In this document: positions 1 through 5,547 of the stretch, piece by piece
How positions within the stretch are numbered: the first letter of the stretch is position 1
Layout: each line of letters begins with the position of its first letter
Origin: Spirochaetaceae bacterium
GTDB taxonomy: Bacteria; Spirochaetota; Spirochaetia; Treponematales; Breznakiellaceae
NCBI GenBank assembly: GCA_031284085.1
Contig: JAITAM010000171.1
Coordinates: 1-7,436, forward strand
DNA length: 7,436 nucleotides
Direction: 5' to 3'
The notes under the pieces: model-generated
Told to the model about the DNA's origin: nothing
The model's database searches: none
Seen by the model: the letters and a program-made list of their open reading frames with translations, nothing else
Made by a program: the position numbers and the translations under genes

Positions 1-113
1 GCATAACTTTTATATGTTATATAAAGAATTAACTGAGTTATGCACATAGAGGGCTGCCTCTACTACTACTATATATATATAATAGTAATAGCAGGCAGAT
101 CGCAGGCCACAGC
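1..113. repeat. AT-rich inverted repeats, no gene
   Basis: No coding region is supported here. The stretch holds several inverted repeats. GCATAACT (1-8) pairs with AGTTATGC (36-43). An inner AT-rich arm at 7-15 pairs with 19-26 with one bulged T. TAGAGG (47-52) pairs perfectly with CCTCTA (57-62) around a GCTG loop. A TAC/AT microsatellite (61-83) folds as 63-72 against 82-91 with one mismatch. None is followed by a clear T-run, so these are not convincing intrinsic terminators. The first inverted repeat begins at base 1 and may extend outside the window. Confidence 0.45.
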
Positions 114-236
114 CACAGCCTGTTTCTAAGGTTGTTGTATCAAGAGCAGAAGTACGGCTTTTTGCCTGACAGGCACAGCCTGTTTTTGAGGTTGTTGTAT
201 CAAGGGCGACGTACGGCTTTTTGCCTGACAGAAGCG
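114..236 (-). repeat. Two copies of a dispersed repeat, 60-bp period
   Basis: Two near-identical units start at CACAGCC (114 and 174). Each carries AAGGTTGTTGTATC or GAGGTTGTTGTATC followed by TACGGCTTTTTGCCTGACA. They are the reverse complement of the units at 1542-1870, so I assign the minus orientation. Each has a GGC-TTTTT-GCC hairpin (156-166 and 215-225). The junction between units is a perfect palindrome, ACAGGC (169-174) against GCCTGT (178-183). These units lack the roughly 24-bp block containing GGTCTGACC that lengthens the right-hand copies to 84 bp. They lie just beyond the stop codon of the kinase gene. Confidence 0.85.
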
Positions 237-270
237 GTACAGAAGATTAGGCCAGTCTGTTTAACCATTA

Positions 271-1482
271 TTAGCGTCCTGCGATAGGCAAATCTAAACG
301 AAAGAGTACTCCCTCAGCAGCATTTTCAAGGGAAAAACTAATGTGTTGGCGATCCAAAGCTTTCTTCACAATAGTCAGCCCTAGACCGCTTCGTCCTGTA
401 TTCCGGTTTCGCACATGATCCGCCCTAAAAAAGGGATCAAAAAGACGCAGACGAATATCGCTGTCAAGATAGCAGCCGGTATTGAGAATATTAAGCCGCA
501 TCAGCGTCCCGTTCTCTTCGTTCCAAAGGCGAATAATCCCCTTCTCAGGGCTATTTTGTATCGCATTGCTTATCACGTTGGAAAGAGCGCGTGATAAAAG
601 ACGGCGGTCGGCTCTAACCTCTGTATTGAAGAGGTCGGCCTCAACGGTCTTTCCATTCCGCTCGGCAATGGCACGGTACTCCGGTAACAAGGACGCAATA
701 AGGTCGGCAATGGGTATAGTTTCAAAGATCACCGCCGCTCGTTCGTCCGATAGATTGACCAATTCAAGTATTTCTGAAATCAGTTTGTTCTGTGTATTCA
801 TCATTTTGAGACATTCACGCAGGTACTTTTGATGATCTCGGTATTCACCGATGTTTGCAATCATGCCCTCAATGAGCGCATTGACCGCAGCAATCGGCGT
901 TTTCAGTTCATGTGAGGCGGCGGAAAAGAAGTAACGCTGATTTTCCTCCATTTGGCGCTCGTGCTGCAACTCTTTGACAAGCGGTCTGGTAATCTTCCGT
1001 GCAAAGAGGATCGCACCGATGGCGGCAATACAAAGCATAATGCCCAGCACCGCGCATGACTTGAGAATAAGGTCTTGGTAATTTCGGTTTAAGGGGCTGA
1101 TGGTAGTTCCGGTGAGGGAGTAACTCGAACCATTCACGCTCTTGTGCAGTATAAGTTTTAGTCCATGCGGAGAAAACACGGTATCGACCTTTGTATCGGG
1201 TGTTGCAAAGAGCGTAGTTCCCGTGCTGTCTTCAATAAGAAATACAAAACTCTGATTCTTTTCATAAAAGGCTTGGGCTATGGTTTGGATTTCTTCCGGC
1301 GTTTTGTTCTGAAATTCGTCTAAGATCGGCGTGAATAAACCGGCTAGGCGCTGCATCTCGTTAGTCTCATAAAACGAGAGAAACTGTCGAGCAAAGAGAG
1401 CGATAGTAGCGACACTCATAATTACAAGCAGCGCCATTGTGTAAAAAAACACTTTAAGAAAGATCGTCTGTTCTTGTTTCAT
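271..1482 (-). CDS. VanS(B)-like membrane sensor histidine kinase, HAMP region shortened
   Basis: This is a 403-residue two-component sensor kinase. It would autophosphorylate on histidine and pass phosphate to a response regulator. Two membrane segments (about 9-31 and 138-161) flank a roughly 105-residue extracytoplasmic sensor region. The HisKA motif has the acceptor His in HELKTP (H191). The catalytic domain shows the N box (N302, N306), an L-N-T-G at 333-336 where most kinases have D-x-G, the F box (LFDPFF, 347-352) and G2 (GRSGLGL, 363-369). From memory, the sensor region, the YFFxAASHELKTPIAA segment and the C-terminal GVLFxLDLP resemble VanS of the VanB type. Only about 20 residues separate KITRP (164-168) from the HisKA start, far less than a full HAMP plus linker. 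A TAA lies three bases upstream of the ATG in frame, so the ORF cannot extend further, and no Shine-Dalgarno is visible. No response regulator is seen nearby. Its ligand is unknown; resemblance does not establish glycopeptide sensing. Confidence 0.9.
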   Translation of the reverse strand: MKQEQTIFLKVFFYTMALLVIMSVATIALFARQFLSFYETNEMQRLAGLFTPILDEFQNKTPEEIQTIAQAFYEKNQSFVFLIEDSTGTTLFATPDTKVDTVFSPHGLKLILHKSVNGSSYSLTGTTISPLNRNYQDLILKSCAVLGIMLCIAAIGAILFARKITRPLVKELQHERQMEENQRYFFSAASHELKTPIAAVNALIEGMIANIGEYRDHQKYLRECLKMMNTQNKLISEILELVNLSDERAAVIFETIPIADLIASLLPEYRAIAERNGKTVEADLFNTEVRADRRLLSRALSNVISNAIQNSPEKGIIRLWNEENGTLMRLNILNTGCYLDSDIRLRLFDPFFRADHVRNRNTGRSGLGLTIVKKALDRQHISFSLENAAEGVLFRLDLPIAGR

Positions 1483-1541
1483 AGTTTAGTTTCGGCAGCA
1501 GGCACAGTCTGTTCTAGGCCGTGAGGTCTGACCTGTTTTTG
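1483..1541. repeat. Degenerate repeat junction before the kinase start
   Basis: GGCACAGTCTGTTCTAGG (1501-1518) matches the beginning of the left-hand units (about 113-130) in the same plus-strand orientation. GAGGTCTGACCTGTTTTT (1523-1540) then resembles the right-hand units. The orientation of the family therefore switches here, immediately upstream of the kinase gene. The kinase promoter, if it has its own, would have to lie in this or the following repeat DNA. I see no convincing -35/-10 pair. Confidence 0.55.
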
Positions 1542-1870
1542 GGTCTGACCCTTTCCCGCTTCTATCAGGCAAAAAGCCGTACTCTACTCCCGATACAACA
1601 ACCTTTGAAACAGGCTGGCCTGAGGTCTGACCCTCTACCCGCTTCTATCAGGCAAAAAGCCGTACTCCACTCCTGATACAACAACCTTTGAAACAGGCCG
1701 TGCCTGAGGTCTGACCCTCTACCCGCTTCTGTCAGACGAAAAGTCGTACTCCACTCCTGATACAACAACCTTTGAAACAGGCCGTGCCTGAGGTCTGTCC
1801 CTCTACCCGCTTCTGTCAGACGAAAAGTCGTACTCTACTCCCGATACAACAACCTTTGAAACCCGCTGGC
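1542..1870 (+). repeat. Tandem array of about four 84-bp repeat units
   Basis: Units start at GGTCTGACC or its variant near 1542, 1624, 1708 and 1792, giving periods of 82, 84 and 84 bp. Each contains a CCCGCTTCT block, a small hairpin, GATACAACAACCTTTGAAAC and a palindromic joint, CAGGC-(CGT)-GCCTG (for example 1694-1706 and 1778-1790). The first two units have stem GGC/GCC (1568-1578, 1651-1661) and the last two GAC/GTC (1735-1745, 1819-1829), a compensatory change. The family also occurs inverted at 114-236, on the other side of the kinase gene. Because 84 is a multiple of 3, an open frame runs through the array on the minus strand, but I do not regard it as a gene. Confidence 0.9.
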
Positions 1871-1895
1871 GGGCGAAAACCCACTGGCAGGCGGG
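1862..1895 (-). terminator. Possible weak terminator after alaS
   Basis: Beyond the alaS stop codon the minus strand carries two GC-rich near-copies, about 18 bases apart, of a CCCGC/GCGGG element. The one farther from the gene (CCCGC at 1862-1866 against GCGGG at 1869-1873) can form a short hairpin. On the minus strand it is followed by TTT. The stem is short and the T-run minimal, so this is only a candidate. Confidence 0.3.
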
Positions 1896-1900
1896 CTGCA

Positions 1901-3700
1901 CTAGGCGAGTATCGCACGAATACGGCGAATACCTGCGCTTGAAGATTGCTCTTTTTGTATAATGAAGTTCCCTAAGACCCCGGTATGCGTAACATGAGGA
2001 CCGCCGCATACTTCCTTAGAAAAATCACCAATCGTATACACCTTCACCTGCGACTCGTATTTTTCACCAAAAAGCGCACGAGCGCCCCGCTTCTTTGCCT
2101 CTTCAATGTCCATAATCTCCATACTCACCGGAAGATCACGGCGGATTTGCTCGTTGACAAGCGCCTCTACTTTCTTTATCTCGTCGGCGGTCAAGGGAGA
2201 AGGATGGGAGAAATCAAAACGCATCCTCTCCGCCGTGATGTTCGAGCCTTTTTGAGCAATATGCGGCCCAAGAACAATCGTAAGCGCCTGTTGCAGCAGG
2301 TGTGTGGCAGTGTGATACTTGGTCGCCATTTCGCCTTGGTCAATCAAACCGCCCTTGAACAACTGCTCCGAGCCGGCTCGGGACAAATCCTGATGCTTCC
2401 TGAAAGCTTCATCAAATTCTTGCCGGTTCACAAGCAAACCTGCCTCGCCTGCAAGCTCTTCGGTCAGCTCAATCGGAAAGCCGTAGGTGTCGTAGAGCTT
2501 AAAAGCAAGCCGCCCGGACATGATCTTCTGCTGGTTTCTCAAAAGATTAGGGAGCAGCTTCTCAAACTCTTTCTCGCCCTTGACGAGCGTTTCCATAAAC
2601 TTTTGCTCCTCCCTATCAAGCTCTTCAATAATGGCGGCTCGATGCTCGGCCAGCTCAGGATACGCCCCGCTAAACTGTTCAATAACTATAGCTGCAACCG
2701 GCGACAGCACCGTGCCTGCAATACCAAGCTTGCGCCCATGCCGAACGGCACGCCGGATCAGACGGCGCAGCACATAACCTGCGCCGACATTAGAGGGGCT
2801 TATCGCTTTGGGATCGCCGAGTATAAAAGTCGATGAGCGGGTATGATCAGCAATGATCCGCACCGACCGATCCTTTTCCGCGTCAGCGCCGTAAGCATAG
2901 CCCGCCGCCTTTTCAATAGCTGCAATGGTCGGTGCGAAAATCTCGGTATCGTAGACCGATTTATTGCCGTTCAACACAGTTACCGTGCGCTCAATACCCA
3001 TACCAGTATCCACGCACCTGCGCGCCAAAGGCTCATAAAGCCCGTCGGCGCTCTTATTGTACTGCATAAACACGTCATTCCATATTTCAAGCCACTTGCC
3101 GCAAGAACAGCCGGGCTCACAATCAGGGCCGCACGGCTCTTTTCCCATATCAATATACATCTCCGAGTCCGGCCCGCAAGGCCCGGTTGTGCCGGCAGGC
3201 CCCCACCAGTTATCCGCTCGCGGGCGGTAGGCAACGGAGGCGACGCCTAATGCTCTCCACACGGCGGCCGACTCTTCATCACGCGGTACCGTATCATCTC
3301 CTTCAAAAACCGTTACGCCCAGTTTCGCCGGGTCGATATTCAGCCACTGTGCGGAGGTGAGGAATTCGTAACTCATTCTGATGGCCTCTTCCTTAAAATA
3401 ATCGCCGAGACTCCAGTTGCCGAGCATTTCAAAGAAGGTTAGATGGCTATTATCGCCGACCGCATCAATATCGCCTGTGCGGATACATTTTTGGTAGTTG
3501 ACGAGGCGTTTGCCGGCAGGATGCTCTTGCCCCAATAAGTATGGCACTAGCGGGTGCATACCGGCGGTTGTGAACAGCACGGTTGGATCGTTATCAGGCA
3601 GGAGTGATTTGCCCTGAATCTGGGCATGAGATTTCGACTTAAAGAACTCAATATATTTAGAGCGAAGTTCTTCGGCATTCATAGGAACAGTGTACCACAC
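1901..3700 (-). CDS. alaS: Alanyl-tRNA synthetase, short form without C-Ala domain
   Basis: This enzyme charges tRNA-Ala with alanine and edits mischarged Ser/Gly in the cytoplasm. The 599 residues contain the class II catalytic core (TTAGMHPLVPYLLGQ at 44-58, the GNWSLGDYF region at 94-102, DTGMGIER at 231-238). The editing domain has the metal-binding motifs HTATH (463-467) and CGGPH (565-569). It ends at SSSAGIRRIRAILA, so the C-terminal C-Ala domain of ordinary roughly 870-residue bacterial enzymes is absent; short forms are known in spirochaetes. The usual CGGTH is CGGPH, and a Cys cluster (190, 194, 198, 200) precedes EIWNDVFMQY. The start chosen is GTG at 3700, seven bases after AGAGG (3712-3708). 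The ATG at 3682 (593 residues) fits the family N-terminus better but has no Shine-Dalgarno nearby. It is divergent from the transporter operon. Confidence 0.95.
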   Translation of the reverse strand: MWYTVPMNAEELRSKYIEFFKSKSHAQIQGKSLLPDNDPTVLFTTAGMHPLVPYLLGQEHPAGKRLVNYQKCIRTGDIDAVGDNSHLTFFEMLGNWSLGDYFKEEAIRMSYEFLTSAQWLNIDPAKLGVTVFEGDDTVPRDEESAAVWRALGVASVAYRPRADNWWGPAGTTGPCGPDSEMYIDMGKEPCGPDCEPGCSCGKWLEIWNDVFMQYNKSADGLYEPLARRCVDTGMGIERTVTVLNGNKSVYDTEIFAPTIAAIEKAAGYAYGADAEKDRSVRIIADHTRSSTFILGDPKAISPSNVGAGYVLRRLIRRAVRHGRKLGIAGTVLSPVAAIVIEQFSGAYPELAEHRAAIIEELDREEQKFMETLVKGEKEFEKLLPNLLRNQQKIMSGRLAFKLYDTYGFPIELTEELAGEAGLLVNRQEFDEAFRKHQDLSRAGSEQLFKGGLIDQGEMATKYHTATHLLQQALTIVLGPHIAQKGSNITAERMRFDFSHPSPLTADEIKKVEALVNEQIRRDLPVSMEIMDIEEAKKRGARALFGEKYESQVKVYTIGDFSKEVCGGPHVTHTGVLGNFIIQKEQSSSAGIRRIRAILA

Positions 3701-3711
3701 AGCCCTACCTC

Positions 3712-3735
3712 TTTCAACAGGCTGACCTGCGACTG
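3712..3735 (+). repeat. Remnant of the dispersed repeat near the alaS start
   Basis: TTTCAACAGGCTGACCTG (3712-3729), followed by CGACTG (3730-3735), resembles the end and start of a right-hand repeat unit, TTTGAAACAGGCTGGCCTG and AGGTCTG (about 1603-1628), with a few changes. It keeps the CAGG/CCTG palindromic joint. It lies beside the ribosome binding site of alaS and upstream of the transporter promoter, so alaS has members of this family on both sides. Confidence 0.45.
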
Positions 3736-3749
3736 TAAATAAATTCTTC

Positions 3750-3779
3750 TTGCGTTATCAGGATAAGCATTGCTAAAAT
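3750..3779 (+). promoter_or_regulatory. Predicted sigma-70-type promoter of the transporter operon
   Basis: TTGCGT (3750-3755) and TAAAAT (3774-3779) are separated by 18 bases. The -10 is preceded by TGC, giving an extended -10 element that would compensate for the weak -35. Transcription would start near 3786, leaving a leader of about 45 bases before the binding-protein start codon. No clear operator is seen. Confidence 0.55.
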
Positions 3780-3830
3780 AGATATACAGTTCAGTTGGAA
3801 CTTATATTCTTATTTTTAGAGAGGAAAGAG

Positions 3831-5501
3831 ATGAAACACTTCAAAAATATCGCTTTGATGGTTTCTTTGTGCTTCATGATGGCGGAGATGGCTTTTGCAG
3901 CCGGTAGAACACAGACAGGTACGGCTTCCGCAGGAGGCAAACCGGTCTTAACTATCGGTATGGAATCCAATTCCTTTATTACCGATTATGAAAACAACTA
4001 TTTAACCCAATATCTAGAAAAGCTTCACAATATTGATATTCAGTTCTATATGCTTCCTGAAAGCGCTCCTGAAATTAGAACTAAGGTTGCTTTGATGGTT
4101 TCATCAGGGGATCTTCCGGATATCATTATTACCGATGATCTAGCTCTTGAGGCTATCTTTGACTACGGTAGTAAAGGTTTATTTATTCCTTTAGATAAAT
4201 ACCTCTCAAGCCCTCAAAGCGCCCCTTATTTCTATCAAATCCCGGAAGAAGACCGCAAGGCTTATCTCCAGTATGTTACCAGCGCAGACGGTCATGTTTA
4301 TCATCTGGCTCGTTATGAACCTGAAACATGGAACTTGACCCCCACGCGGCAGTACATCAACAAAGCATGGCTCGATAAACTAGGTATTCCTTTGCCGACC
4401 ACTACCGATGAACTCCGCAGGGCACTTATTACCATAAAGGATAGAGACCCTAACGGCAATGGGCGCAAAGACGAAATCGGTATTTCAGGCTGGTTCCGTG
4501 GAACCTACGGAGAAAACCCCATCTGTGCATTGATCAATTCCTTTATTTTCTATACTCAAAGTAGTTCCTCACCCGGACTTACCCTTGATGCTACAGGGAA
4601 AAAGGTTATCGCTCCTTTTACCGAGCCTGATTTCCGTAAGGCTCTCCAGTACCTCAATACTCTGTACAAAGACGGCGTGCTTTCCGCATCGATCTTTACC
4701 AACGATCAGCAGCAATTCCGTGCAGAACTGAACAATAATCCGGCGATTGTGGCGCTCACCACATCAGGCTCTTTGAGTAACTGGCCGCAAGCATCAGTCG
4801 ATAAGAACGCTAACTTTGCCGAATTGCGTATGATTGCGCCTTTCAAAGGCCCCGCAGGAATTGCCTACAGCCCCTATACCGGTTTTGTGCCGAACTCTAC
4901 CACCTTTATCACTGCAAAGTGTAAAAACCCTGATTTGGCGTTTAAGGTAATGGACTCCATGTTTGAGCATACCTTATCGATCATCCAGCGCTTTGGTGAA
5001 GAAGGAGTTGACTGGACGCGTGATCCTAAGGTGCTGGCTCAAGACACCAATGCTTATGTTGCTATGGGGATTTATCCTAGCCTGTCCATTGTTGAAATGA
5101 CGGATATTTGGAATGCACCGTCCAACAAATTCTGGCACAATCAGGGACCTCGCTACGCTTCCATGCAGCAAGGCAATACTCGAGGCAGCCTGCAAGCTCC
5201 CTACAATCCCAATTCCTATGCGGCTATGGTCAATGGTTATAATTATCAGTACAACCTCAACGCCCATCCTGAGCATATTCTGCCGTCCCCGCTCAAGTAT
5301 ACGGCGGCTGAGGCTGAAAAGATTGCTGAGCCGACTATCAATGTTAGCGAGTACGTCTTTCAAGCTATAGCTGAATTCACGATTGGGAACAGAGACATCA
5401 ACAACGATACGCAATGGAACAACTATCTGCGGGATCTTAACAGCGCAGGTCTTCAGACGTGGATTAGCACCGCTCAAGCGGCTTTTGATCGGGTAAAGTA
5501 A
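3831..5501 (+). CDS. LplA-type extracellular solute-binding protein of an ABC importer
   Basis: This 556-residue periplasmic binding protein should capture a sugar or oligosaccharide-like ligand and deliver it to the two downstream permeases. The start is the ATG at 3831, five bases after GAGAGGA (3819-3825); an in-frame ATG at 3795 lacks such a site. The N-terminus is a signal peptide: charged MKHFK, a hydrophobic core, and a signal peptidase I site after AFA (21-23). Its only early Cys (C14) sits inside the core without a proper lipobox, so it looks soluble rather than lipid-anchored. Residues 204-217 (D-R-D-P-N-G-N-G-R-K-D-E) form a Ca-binding-like DxNxNGxxDE loop, typical of LplA-like proteins. 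The C-terminal pattern (FTIGNRDI...W..Y...L...GL) also fits this family. The actual ligand cannot be read from the sequence. Confidence 0.9.
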   Translation: MKHFKNIALMVSLCFMMAEMAFAAGRTQTGTASAGGKPVLTIGMESNSFITDYENNYLTQYLEKLHNIDIQFYMLPESAPEIRTKVALMVSSGDLPDIIITDDLALEAIFDYGSKGLFIPLDKYLSSPQSAPYFYQIPEEDRKAYLQYVTSADGHVYHLARYEPETWNLTPTRQYINKAWLDKLGIPLPTTTDELRRALITIKDRDPNGNGRKDEIGISGWFRGTYGENPICALINSFIFYTQSSSSPGLTLDATGKKVIAPFTEPDFRKALQYLNTLYKDGVLSASIFTNDQQQFRAELNNNPAIVALTTSGSLSNWPQASVDKNANFAELRMIAPFKGPAGIAYSPYTGFVPNSTTFITAKCKNPDLAFKVMDSMFEHTLSIIQRFGEEGVDWTRDPKVLAQDTNAYVAMGIYPSLSIVEMTDIWNAPSNKFWHNQGPRYASMQQGNTRGSLQAPYNPNSYAAMVNGYNYQYNLNAHPEHILPSPLKYTAAEAEKIAEPTINVSEYVFQAIAEFTIGNRDINNDTQWNNYLRDLNSAGLQTWISTAQAAFDRVK

Positions 5502-5532
5502 TCACAGTCCTCGCGGATGCGGGGATTGAGAC
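5501..5532 (+). repeat. CRISPR-like repeat copy 1 (type I-C-like), after the binding-protein stop
   Basis: This 32-nt element begins at the last base of the preceding stop codon and ends in GGGGATTGAGAC. Its core folds as CA(g)TCC (5505-5510) around a TCGC loop against GGATG (5515-5519). It aligns with 5571-5602 at 21 of 32 positions. The 3' end and TCC-loop-GGR core resemble type I-C CRISPR repeats (for example, repeats ending GCGTGGATTGAAAC). It could equally be a REP-like intergenic hairpin. No cas gene is in view. Confidence 0.4.
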
Positions 5533-5537
5533 AAACA

Positions 5538-5545
5538 GGGGGAGA
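5538..5545 (+). promoter_or_regulatory. Strong ribosome binding site deciding the permease start
   Basis: GGGGGAGA lies directly before the ATG at 5548. The alternative in-frame ATG at 5608, which would give a more usual permease N-terminus, is preceded by TTGAAATTAGCA with no such site. The upstream start, and hence the N-terminal extension, is therefore favoured. Confidence 0.7.
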
Positions 5546-5547
5546 GT

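Noticed and set aside
61..91. TAC/AT microsatellite as a phase-variation switch
   Set aside because: It is neither inside a gene nor placed in a recognisable promoter; no effect on a gene can be argued.
156..225. GGC-TTTTT-GCC hairpins as intrinsic terminators
   Set aside because: The T-run is in the loop, not after the stem, and the stem is only three pairs.
1565..1768. Minus-strand open frame encoding a 28-residue repeated peptide through the 84-bp repeats
   Set aside because: It stays open only because the period is a multiple of 3. It overlaps a repeat that also occurs with a 60-bp period and with length changes. The peptide has no recognisable character.
1803..2009. Minus-strand open frame spanning the last repeat and the alaS 3' end
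   Set aside because: It overlaps alaS in another frame and runs into repeat DNA.
1985..3250. Long plus-strand open frames opposite alaS
   Set aside because: They are antisense shadows of a well-supported alaS and have low-complexity or basic, unrecognisable translations.
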